DNA of 6,135 nt from an uncultured Eggerthellaceae bacterium (GCA_910585565.1 CAJUFC010000243.1:1-6135), one strand, 5' to 3'. Shown: positions 1 to 4,549, counted from the stretch's first letter. The notes: generated by a model from the sequence alone, not told the origin. Numbers and translations are program-made.

Positions 1-266
1 CGGTAGCAGCCAATCTCCATGAGGCGCTTGACGTTCTGGGAGACCTCGCGATGCAGGTCGCCTTCGACCTTGAGGTTGCCCTGGATGTAGTCGCGAAGCT
101 TGCTGAGGTCCTCCTCGGTGAGGTCCTTCACGCGGATGTCGGGGTCGACGCCCGTGGCTTGGAGGATCTGCTTGGAGGTGGTCAGGCCGATTCCGTAGAT
201 GTAGGTCAATGCGATTTCGACGCGCTTGCTCTGCGGAAGGTCGACGCCTACTAGACGTACTGCCAT
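1..266 (-). CDS. rpsM: 30S ribosomal protein S13 (N-terminal part, cut by window edge)
   Basis: Small-subunit ribosomal protein S13, which sits in the head of the 30S subunit and contacts the P-site tRNA and the 50S subunit. The 88 complete codons visible begin MAVRLVGVDLPQSKRVEIAL and continue through the YIYGIG helix-two-turn-helix region to RLMEIGCY. This is a textbook S13 N-terminus of normal spacing; roughly the last quarter, including the basic C-terminal tail, lies outside the window. The ATG at 266 is chosen because a GGGAAGGGAA purine tract lies just upstream and the protein starts exactly where the family does. That ribosome binding site abuts the stop codon of rpmJ, so the two genes are almost certainly co-transcribed and perhaps translationally coupled. 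In most bacteria rpsK, rpsD, rpoA and rplQ follow, and they are expected beyond the left edge. Confidence 0.97.
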   Translation of the reverse strand, partial: MAVRLVGVDLPQSKRVEIALTYIYGIGLTTSKQILQATGVDPDIRVKDLTEEDLSKLRDYIQGNLKVEGDLHREVSQNVKRLMEIGCY

Positions 267-282
267 TGCTCTGTTCCCTTCC

Positions 283-396
283 CTAGCCCTGACGCTGCTT
301 GTGGCGCGGGTTCTCGCAAATGACGAGCACCTTGCCGTGGCGTCGGATAATCTTGCACTTGTCGCACATCTTCTTGACCGAAGGACGTACCTTCAT
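283..396 (-). CDS. rpmJ: 50S ribosomal protein L36
   Basis: The smallest ribosomal protein, a zinc-binding component of the 50S subunit. The 37-residue reading frame starts MKVRPSVKKMCDKCKIIRRH and ends NPRHKQRQG, matching the family over its full length. It is the zinc-binding form: Cys11, Cys14, Cys27 and His32 give the C-x2-C...C-x4-H ligand set, so this is not the cysteine-free paralogue that some bacteria use under zinc starvation. A GAAAGGAA ribosome binding site lies 8 bases before the ATG, at 405-412. It lies 16 bases upstream of rpsM and 153 bases downstream of infA. The gap to infA is unusually long for this cluster, though the gene order infA-rpmJ-rpsM is the classical one. Confidence 0.97.
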   Translation of the reverse strand: MKVRPSVKKMCDKCKIIRRHGKVLVICENPRHKQRQG

Positions 397-404
397 ATTT
401 CAAG

Positions 405-412
405 TTCCTTTC
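405..412 (-). promoter_or_regulatory. Ribosome binding site of rpmJ
   Basis: On the minus strand the bases read GAAAGGAA, 8 bases before the ATG of rpmJ, a good match to the anti-Shine-Dalgarno sequence. It confirms the 37-residue start although the gene is only 114 bases long. Confidence 0.75.
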
Positions 413-549
413 GGTTGGTATGCATTTCAATCTATAACTTCACGCCCAGCCGCTGGCGATTGTTTTCGTACATTGCCGTGGTCTTGCGTCGGCGCCGCAC
501 GCGCATGGCGCGCAGCCGCCTCGGCTCCTTGGAGCTTATTCGCGCTGCG

Positions 550-768
550 TTACTTGAAGCGATAGGTGATACGACCGCGATTGAGGTCATACACTGAAAG
601 CTCGACGGTGACTTTGTCCCCGGGAAGAATCTTGATGTAGTGCATGCGCATCTTTCCCGAGATGTGGGCCAGTATCTCATGGCCGTTTTCGAGCTCGACC
701 TTGAACATAGCGTTCGGCAGCGCCTCTTTGACGACGCCTTCTAGCTCGATCACGTCTTCTTTAGCCAA
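550..768 (-). CDS. infA: Translation initiation factor IF-1 (TTG start)
   Basis: IF-1 is a one-domain OB-fold (S1-like) protein that binds the ribosomal A site during initiation and helps IF-2 and IF-3. From the TTG at 768 the product is 72 residues, (M)AKEDVIELEG to NRGRITYRFK, the exact family length with the conserved ALPNAMF, ENGH, HISGKMR and LPGDKV blocks. The frame stays open to an ATG at 822, but the extra 18 residues resemble no IF-1 and there is no ribosome binding site there. By contrast AAAGGAG stands 8 bases before the TTG. I therefore place the start at TTG. It is the first gene of a cluster followed by rpmJ and rpsM, with a -10-like box and a hairpin upstream. A non-ATG start may limit its translation. 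Confidence 0.96.
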   Translation of the reverse strand: MAKEDVIELEGVVKEALPNAMFKVELENGHEILAHISGKMRMHYIKILPGDKVTVELSVYDLNRGRITYRFK

Positions 769-776
769 AGTTCCCT

Positions 777-783
777 CTCCTTT
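777..783 (-). promoter_or_regulatory. Ribosome binding site that fixes the infA TTG start
   Basis: AAAGGAG on the minus strand, 8 bases upstream of the TTG at 768. It decides between this start and the upstream in-frame ATG at 822, which has no comparable site. Confidence 0.8.
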
Positions 784-796
784 GGAAACGTCAATC

Positions 797-818
797 TGGG
801 CGCACAAATATGCGCCCA
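797..818 (-). promoter_or_regulatory. Perfect hairpin in the infA leader
   Basis: An 8-bp perfect inverted repeat, TGGGCGCA and TGCGCCCA, enclosing a 6-base A/T-rich loop. It lies between the putative -10 box and the infA ribosome binding site, so it would form near the 5' end of the mRNA. There is no T-run on either side, which argues against an intrinsic terminator. An RNA-stabilising or regulatory stem, or a protein binding site, is more likely. The structure is seen in the sequence; its role is inferred. Confidence 0.5.
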
Positions 819-833
819 ACACAGCGAACCTAA

Positions 834-839
834 ACTATA
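834..839 (-). promoter_or_regulatory. Candidate -10 box for the infA cluster
   Basis: The minus strand carries TATAGT (5 of 6 to TATAAT), which would start transcription near 827 and give a leader of about 60 bases containing the hairpin. No good -35 hexamer lies 16-18 bases upstream, so the promoter is tentative. The absence of any co-directional gene to the right makes some promoter necessary in this stretch. Confidence 0.4.
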
Positions 840-923
840 GCAAAAGAGAATGCGCGTTTTGCGTGGAATTTTGAAAATTATCGCCGGCACGCCAGCGAAC
901 GGCAAGGCCGCGCGAGCAAAAGT

Positions 924-1364
924 GTGTCGCGCCCGCGCGAGGCCGCACCCTCGCGCCGACGAATGCGTGTCGCGCTTCGCGCTCCTTTAACATCCCTCGC
1001 TATCGCTCGGGCGGAAGGGATTCCAACGAAGCGACGAAGCCGCGCCACACTTCTCAAGCGCATCGCCGACATTGTTACCAGAACGGTTCCGACCCATTCC
1101 ATATATATCTTCGGCAGCTACGCTCGCGGCGAAGAGCGCTCAGCGAGCGATTTGGATATCTACGTGCACTTTCTCGACGGAAAAGACACCATAGCTGAAA
1201 AATGCGTCAAAACCCGCATGGCGCTGTTCGATTTCATCTACCGTCAGAACAACCTCAGCTTCGACCTGGTCGGCGATTACGATTCCTCGCATGCATGCAA
1301 AGCTGACTCTCTCGACACGCTTGCAAACGTCGTTGAGCGAGAGGGTGTGGTTATCTATGGCTGA
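924..1364 (+). CDS. Minimal nucleotidyltransferase (MNT/MntA-like), start uncertain, probably decayed
   Basis: The reading frame gives 146 residues with a clear nucleotidyltransferase core. GSYARG stands at residues 64-69 and DLD at 76-78, forming the GS-x10-DxD metal-binding signature, with a likely third acidic residue at Asp114 in LSFDLV. The end, VEREGVVIYG, is typical of this family. Members of the MNT group are usually antitoxins that adenylylate a HEPN ribonuclease encoded next door. Homologues normally begin about 15-20 residues before GSYARG. Here the first 40 residues are Arg-rich, lie in a GC-rich repeat-like stretch, and resemble no domain. ATGs at 924 and 963 are the only late starts, and neither has a strong ribosome binding site. 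I infer that the original 5' end was replaced, leaving an untranslated or abnormal gene. The frame that follows looks like a broken HEPN partner. Confidence 0.6.
   Translation: MSRPREAAPSRRRMRVALRAPLTSLAIARAEGIPTKRRSRATLLKRIADIVTRTVPTHSIYIFGSYARGEERSASDLDIYVHFLDGKDTIAEKCVKTRMALFDFIYRQNNLSFDLVGDYDSSHACKADSLDTLANVVEREGVVIYG
1004..1049. repeat. Degenerate dispersed repeat, copy 1
   Basis: Bases 1015-1049 align without gaps to 2944-2978 with 27 of 35 identical. The flanking CGCTCG(G/A)GCG block (1004-1013 and 2929-2938) extends the match across a short gap. The copy ends just where the homologous part of the nucleotidyltransferase begins. Both copies lie in gene-poor DNA, so this is probably an old intergenic repeat rather than shared coding sequence. 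Two copies in one window are too few to define the unit. Confidence 0.4.
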
Positions 1365-1555
1365 GCTTCGACGACGAGACTCAGAGAGCGACCGCATCGC
1401 TCACATTCGATGCCGTCAATGCGCGTTACGAACTGCCTCACGACGTCACCGAGTCAAAAGCGTGAGTCGCCATCACTCACTGCAACAAGATAGCTGACTT
1501 TCTTGAAGCAGCGGGATACAACGTAGTGCGCATCAGGACCGGCGCCGAAGAATAA
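1357..1555 (+). pseudogene. Possible HEPN-domain toxin remnant, frame-broken
   Basis: An ATG at 1357 overlaps the end of the nucleotidyltransferase, as a paired HEPN gene would, but its frame gives only an Arg-rich peptide. In another frame, 1361-1462 reads LSFDDETQRATASLTFDAVN followed by ARYELPHDVTESKA. It then meets a TGA at 1463, and the same frame continues with VAITHCNKIADFLEAAGYN to a TAA at 1553. The pattern LTxxAVxxRY, a Pro/acidic turn, then an Ala-rich helix ending in FLEAAG resembles the C-terminal half of HEPN proteins paired with MNT. The N-terminal half with the R-x4-6-H catalytic motif is missing. The HEPN identity comes from remembered family pattern and was not searched, so it is only moderately secure. 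Alternatively this is meaningless intergenic sequence. Confidence 0.4.
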
Positions 1556-1632
1556 AACTTCGCACGCCCCGAACGGCATGCGAAGGAGGCATCGCGACAG
1601 AAGCGCAGACGCGCCACACCAATACGTTCATG

Positions 1633-1656
1633 AAATGTGAGAGTCAATCACATTTT
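1633..1656 (+). terminator. Hairpin 1 with T-run in the convergent junction
   Basis: AAATGTGA and TCACATTT form an 8-bp stem around a 7-base loop, followed on the plus strand by a run of four T. The reverse strand also ends in TTT, so it could work in both directions. It lies downstream of the decayed plus-strand pair and downstream of the stop of the minus-strand membrane protein gene. It is A/T-rich and therefore weak as a terminator; together with the next hairpin it could instead be a pair of protein-binding sites. Confidence 0.4.
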
Positions 1657-1667
1657 ACGTACGTATT

Positions 1668-1689
1668 ATGTGCGAGACTCGCACATTTT
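1668..1689 (+). terminator. Hairpin 2 with T-run in the convergent junction
   Basis: A 19-base near-perfect palindrome, ATGTGCGAG-A-CTCGCACAT, which would fold with a 7-bp stem (ATGTGCG/CGCACAT) and a 5-base loop. TTTT follows on the plus strand. It fits an intrinsic terminator for plus-strand transcription entering from the nucleotidyltransferase region. It lies 42 bases beyond the stop codon of the minus-strand gene. Its outer bases match hairpin 1 (14 of 19 identical). Confidence 0.45.
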
Positions 1690-1730
1690 CTGAACGAAAC
1701 CGCGACACACCTTTCCCGGTGCTGGCCCCC

Positions 1731-2858
1731 TTAGCCCTTGCGCTTGCGGGAGGCTATGGAGGCGAGGATGCCGCAGGTGAGGCTGAGAGCGAGGCAGATG
1801 ATGACGTTCACGGTCGTGCCGCCGATGATGTCGCCGATCATCGGCATGACGATCATGCAGGACAGCGAATAGATGGCCAGGGCATAGCATGAGGTGGCCA
1901 GCCCCGCCGCCTTGCTGCCGCGCCCGATGACGGTGCGCACGGCGAAGAACAGAACGCACGCCACGCAGATGCCCCAGATGACGACGTCGACGAACACGAC
2001 GATCTTGAGCGTGGCGAGCTGGCTTACGGTATCGTTGTCTCCAGCATAGAAGCCGACGATGCCCGAATATGCCTCGAGCGTGCCGTTGAGGCTCAAAAGC
2101 CCCCAGATGGGATACTCCTCCGCAAGCTCGAGCGACGGATCGACGTCCATGCCAGAAAACGATGCCATGTTCGACAGCGTGTCAGACATCTGTATCCACG
2201 GCATGCAAGCAAATGCCACGACGGCAAGCGCCAACACTGAGGCGATGATGCCGACGATGCTGAACTTCGGCTTGGGCTTAGCTGCCTTCGGGGAAGCTGC
2301 GGACGCTGCCTGAGGTACCGCCTGCCGCTGCGCAGCATAGGGCGGGTAAGGCTGCGCGGGAGACGATGCCGCAGCGGGCTGCTGCTGTGACGGCACCGGC
2401 GCATATGACGCCGTTTGCTGCCCATACGCGTTGGCTGGCTGCCCTTGTGGCTGCTGAAACGACTGGGACTGGTACGGAGGCTGAGACTGTGGCTGTGGCT
2501 GAAACTGCTGCGTCTGCGAAGGTGCCTGGCGCATCTGCGGCTGCTGTCCATACGGTGCTGGCGTCGCATACCCCTGGTTCGGCGCGCCTTGCCCCTGATG
2601 AAAGGAATTCGGCTGTATTTGGCCGAGCTGGCCGGATTGGCTCGGCATCTGCTGGCCCCCTGGCACCTGCCCCATCGCCTGAGACTGCATCCCGACCTGT
2701 TGATACGCCATCGGCTGCCCGGCAGGAAGTGTCCCCGTTTGCGCCGTCGCGCCAGCCGGAGACCATCCGCAGCTCATGCAGCGGCCTGCACGCACGTCAA
2801 CGGCTCCCCCGCACAAAGGACAGTGCACCCCTGGCTGCTGTTGGCTGTCATAGGCCAT
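1731..2858 (-). CDS. Zinc-ribbon membrane protein with Q/P-rich linker and four TM segments
   Basis: A protein of 375 residues and unknown function. Residues 13-30 hold a zinc ribbon, CPLC...CMSC (Cys13, 16, 27, 30). Residues 35-190 are low-complexity, rich in Gln, Pro, Ser, Ala and Tyr. About residue 192 a KPKPK basic patch precedes four hydrophobic segments, near 199-222, 284-308, 316-346 and 349-369, and the chain ends RKRKG. Between TM1 and TM2 lies a polar loop of about 60 residues with the acidic stretch MDVDPSLELAEEYP. By the positive-inside rule, the KPKPK and RKRKG patches put both ends and the zinc ribbon in the cytoplasm. The frame is open to an ATG at 3089, but that extension runs through repeats and a tRNA-like copy and looks non-coding. 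I chose ATG 2858, where MAYDSQQQPG leads directly into the ribbon, although GGAGG lies 13 bases away, which is far. Such ribbon-plus-TM proteins are common in Actinomycetota with no assigned role. Confidence 0.8.
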   Translation of the reverse strand: MAYDSQQQPGVHCPLCGGAVDVRAGRCMSCGWSPAGATAQTGTLPAGQPMAYQQVGMQSQAMGQVPGGQQMPSQSGQLGQIQPNSFHQGQGAPNQGYATPAPYGQQPQMRQAPSQTQQFQPQPQSQPPYQSQSFQQPQGQPANAYGQQTASYAPVPSQQQPAAASSPAQPYPPYAAQRQAVPQAASAASPKAAKPKPKFSIVGIIASVLALAVVAFACMPWIQMSDTLSNMASFSGMDVDPSLELAEEYPIWGLLSLNGTLEAYSGIVGFYAGDNDTVSQLATLKIVVFVDVVIWGICVACVLFFAVRTVIGRGSKAAGLATSCYALAIYSLSCMIVMPMIGDIIGGTTVNVIICLALSLTCGILASIASRKRKG

Positions 2859-2928
2859 AGCTTCTCGGCGCCTCCAAAATCCCTCGTCTCGATTGCATCG
2901 TCCCAAGATACACCAACTTGCTGGCAGC

Positions 2929-2978
2929 CGCTCGAGCGCATGCAAGAGAATCCAGCAAAGCGACGCAGTCGTGCTACA
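2929..2978. repeat. Degenerate dispersed repeat, copy 2
   Basis: This is the counterpart of 1004-1049, in the same orientation. The best block is 2944-2978, 27 of 35 bases identical, including the shared AGCGACG core. It lies upstream of the zinc-ribbon gene in gene-free DNA. Confidence 0.4.
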
Positions 2979-3009
2979 TGACCATGAGCCCAAAAGGAAA
3001 GAATAAAGA

Positions 3010-3030
3010 TGGCTGAGGTGCCAGGATTCG
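3010..3030 (-). repeat. Copy of the tRNA-Gln 3' end including CCA (possible att-like scar)
   Basis: Twenty of 21 bases match 3180-3200, the end of tRNA-Gln from the T-loop TTCG through the encoded CCA; the only difference is at 3016. The copy is a direct repeat, 170 bases downstream of the tRNA in its direction of transcription. The rest of a tRNA does not follow, so this is a fragment. Tyrosine-recombinase elements often duplicate tRNA 3' ends on insertion, so it could be the footprint of a lost element. No integrase is present, and duplication of a piece of a tRNA array is the alternative. Confidence 0.55.
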
Positions 3031-3140
3031 CTCGCGCCAAGGCACGCTTCGCTCTTCGGCCTTGACCCTCGCGGTTCGCAGTGCCTCAAAAGGATGCACC
3101 GCGAATCAAACCTATCAGGTTCTCATCGGCATCCGCATGC

Positions 3141-3180
3141 AACAAGCGCGAGGCAAGCTGCAGCTTGCCTCGCGCTTGTT
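3141..3180 (-). terminator. Perfect 40-bp palindrome, probable terminator of the tRNA operon
   Basis: The left arm, AACAAGCGCGAGGCAAGCTG, is followed at once by its exact reverse complement, giving 20 perfect base pairs with no spacer. It begins with the last base of the tRNA-Gln CCA. As RNA it would form a very stable GC-rich stem, with the loop made from the central CTGCAG and a TTGTT tail. That fits a terminator directly behind the tRNAs and would work in both directions. A short, interrupted U-tract makes termination probable but not certain. The symmetry also allows a role as a mobile or extragenic palindromic repeat. Confidence 0.65.
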
Positions 3181-3253
3181 GGCTGGGGTGCCAGGATTCG
3201 AACCTGAATAGCTGGCACCAAAAACCAGAGTCCTGCCGTTGGACGACACCCCA
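3180..3253 (-). tRNA. tRNA-Gln (anticodon UUG)
   Basis: A 74-base cloverleaf with encoded CCA. The acceptor stem TGGGGTG pairs with CACCCCA, and the discriminator is G. The D arm is GTCC-AACGGCA-GGAC. The anticodon stem CTGGT/GCCAG has one G-T wobble, and the loop TTTTGGT places TTG at positions 34-36. The T arm TCAGG-TTCGAAT-CCTGG includes one wobble pair. It reads CAA and, by wobble, CAG codons. It is the second gene of a two-tRNA unit, 38 bases after tRNA-Lys, and is followed directly by the palindromic terminator. Its last 21 bases are duplicated at 3010-3030. Confidence 0.96.
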
Positions 3254-3291
3254 ACGAATGCGGCATGCGCGCAGTGCGCCAACAGAAGAAA

Positions 3292-3367
3292 TGGTGGGCC
3301 GTGAGGGAATCGAACCCGCGACCTTGGGATTAAAAGTCCCCTGCTCTACCAACTGAGCTAACGGCCC
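3292..3367 (-). tRNA. tRNA-Lys (anticodon UUU)
   Basis: A 76-base cloverleaf with encoded CCA. The acceptor stem GGGCCGT/ACGGCCC is perfect, the discriminator is A, and the D arm is GCTC-AGTTGGTA-GAGC. The anticodon loop CTTTTAA places TTT at positions 34-36, which means lysine. Two stem positions are not Watson-Crick: the outermost anticodon-stem pair is G-A (27-43) and the second T-stem pair is C-U (50-64). All invariant bases are present, so I take it as functional. It is the first gene of the Lys-Gln tRNA unit, behind a strong promoter. Confidence 0.96.
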
Positions 3368-3398
3368 ATCTTCAAGACACGCGCAACGCGCCTTGAGT

Positions 3399-3427
3399 AT
3401 TGTAACCGTGCGAAAAAGCAAGGTCAA
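3399..3427 (-). promoter_or_regulatory. Promoter of the tRNA-Lys/tRNA-Gln operon
   Basis: On the minus strand TTGACC (-35, 3422-3427) and TACAAT (-10, 3399-3404) are separated by exactly 17 bases. Each hexamer matches five of six consensus positions, typical of a housekeeping sigma-factor promoter. Transcription would start near 3392. The leader before tRNA-Lys, about 25 bases, can form a stem from CAAG...CTTG and CGCG...CGCG, which could be trimmed during tRNA maturation. Confidence 0.85.
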
Positions 3428-3516
3428 TCACCAGCCCGCCCCAATCGCTCAAGGATAGCGCCCTCCTCATTGAATGCGCGACATGCCCCGCACAGGCAAG
3501 CCTACACAGCCTGACA

Positions 3517-4503
3517 TCACACCTCGAGCGTGGCGATGACTTCGGCGAGGGTGTCGGCGGAGGCTTTGAGTTGGGCTTGCTCTTGGTAGTTGAGGGATGG
3601 GGGCATGCGCACCTCGATGCCGGACTTCCCGACGATGCAGGGCGTCGACAAGACGATGTCGGTGAGCCCGTACTCGCCTTGCAGCAGGTTGGACACCGAC
3701 AGCACCGATTTCTCGTCGCGCACGATGGACTCGCAGATGCGCGTCACGGCCATGGCGATGCCGAAGTAGGTGGCGCGCTTTTTCTGGATGATCTCGTAGG
3801 CCGAGTTACGCACGTCGTCCTCGATCTGCTTTTGGAAGTGCTCGTAGCTGCCGTGCGCCCGCATGCTGAAGAAGTCCATGAGCGGGATGCCAGCCACGTG
3901 AGCGCTCGACCAGGCGATGAGCTCGCTGTCGCCATGCTCGCCGATGACGCGCGCATGCACGTTTCTCGGGTCTACCTCGAGCCGCGTGCCGATGATCTGC
4001 TTGAGGCGCCCGGTGTCGAGCACCGTGCCCGAGCCGAACACGCGATGCGCCGGCAGCCCGGTCACCTTCTGCGTCACATACGTGAGGATGTCGACCGGGT
4101 TGGAGACGACCAGGAACACGCCGCCGCACGCAGCGGCATCGATGTTGCCGAGGATCGACTTGTATATCGCGACGTTCTTGTTCACCAAATCGATGCGCGT
4201 CTCGCCGGGCAGCTGGTTGGCGCCGGCCGTGATCAGGATCACGCAGGCGTCCTTGATGTCGTCATAGGTGCCCGAGTGGATGTTGACGGGACTGCCGAAC
4301 GCCATGCCATGCGAGATGTCGAGCGCCTCTCCCTCGGCACGGTCGGTATCAACATCAATGAGCACCATCTCGGAGAACAGCCCTGACTCCATGAGGGCGA
4401 AGGCGGTGGTCGACCCCACGAACCCGCAGCCGATGATGGCCGCCTTGCGGTCGTTGACGGGCAGGGCGGCGGGGCGGGATTGCTTCTGCTTGCTGGATGC
4501 CAT
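3517..4503 (-). CDS. ldh: L-lactate dehydrogenase
   Basis: Cytoplasmic NAD-dependent enzyme that reduces pyruvate to L-lactate and regenerates NAD+ in fermentation. The protein has 328 residues. The Rossmann dinucleotide motif GCGFVG is at 25-30, with Asp50 and Asp52 at the end of the second strand. The substrate loop ANQLPGETR (95-103) contains Gln97, at the position that separates lactate from malate dehydrogenases (Arg in the latter), and Arg103. The catalytic pair is Asp163 and His190 in GEHGD, with substrate-binding Arg166 and Thr245. Compared with fructose-bisphosphate-activated enzymes, His183 is kept but the usual Arg (173 in Bacillus numbering) is Lys168. Allosteric control may therefore differ; this alignment is from memory. 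The ATG at 4503 has GGAGAAG 4 bases upstream. A -10 box in the 101-base gap suggests its own promoter, although the flippase-like gene lies upstream on the same strand. No clear terminator follows. Confidence 0.93.
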   Translation of the reverse strand: MASSKQKQSRPAALPVNDRKAAIIGCGFVGSTTAFALMESGLFSEMVLIDVDTDRAEGEALDISHGMAFGSPVNIHSGTYDDIKDACVILITAGANQLPGETRIDLVNKNVAIYKSILGNIDAAACGGVFLVVSNPVDILTYVTQKVTGLPAHRVFGSGTVLDTGRLKQIIGTRLEVDPRNVHARVIGEHGDSELIAWSSAHVAGIPLMDFFSMRAHGSYEHFQKQIEDDVRNSAYEIIQKKRATYFGIAMAVTRICESIVRDEKSVLSVSNLLQGEYGLTDIVLSTPCIVGKSGIEVRMPPSLNYQEQAQLKASADTLAEVIATLEV

Positions 4504-4507
4504 CTGG

Positions 4508-4514
4508 CTTCTCC
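4508..4514 (-). promoter_or_regulatory. Ribosome binding site of ldh
   Basis: GGAGAAG on the minus strand ends 4 bases before the ATG at 4503. It supports that start, which leaves a polar N-terminal tail of about 20 residues before the Rossmann fold. Confidence 0.7.
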
Positions 4515-4549
4515 GATCTCGAAAGACGCTTCGTTAGTACGTATCAGCC

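Larger units (their letters stand above)
2859..3179. other. Gene-free stretch between zinc-ribbon gene and tRNA-Gln
   Basis: About 320 bases with no convincing gene. It contains repeat copy 2 (2929-2978), a copy of the tRNA-Gln 3' end (3010-3030), a weak bulged inverted repeat (TCGCGGT at 3069 and ACCGCGA at 3098), a small AACCT-ATC-AGGTT hairpin near 3110, and the palindrome at 3141-3180. I found no clear promoter for the zinc-ribbon gene in it. The mosaic make-up suggests DNA shaped by past insertion or recombination. Confidence 0.6.

Noticed and set aside
878..1102. Minus-strand frame of 74 residues opposite the nucleotidyltransferase 5' region
   Set aside because: It is Arg/Ala/Ser-rich without a domain or ribosome binding site. 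Its resemblance to a frame at 2774-3040 comes from the shared repeat.
3009..3065. Possible 18-residue peptide (MAEVPGFARAKARFALRP) with an AAAGGAAAG upstream
   Set aside because: The frame is made from the tRNA-Gln 3'-end copy and flanking low-complexity sequence; nothing suggests selection for a peptide.
2859..3089. N-terminal extension of the zinc-ribbon protein to the ATG at 3089
   Set aside because: The 77 extra residues run through the repeat copy and the tRNA-Gln 3'-end copy, look nothing like protein, and the ribbon follows naturally from ATG 2858.
3086..3427. Minus-strand frame of 113 residues across the tRNA operon
   Set aside because: It translates the two tRNA genes and their promoter; the phrase LAQLVEQGTFNPKVAGSIPSR is the well-known spurious translation of a tRNA gene.
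3493..3513. CAGGC...GCCTG inverted repeat behind ldh as a terminator
   Set aside because: The stem is only 5 bp with an 11-base loop and no T-run follows, so I did not call it.
3571..4386. Plus-strand open frame opposite ldh
   Set aside because: It is the antisense shadow of a gene with all L-LDH catalytic residues.
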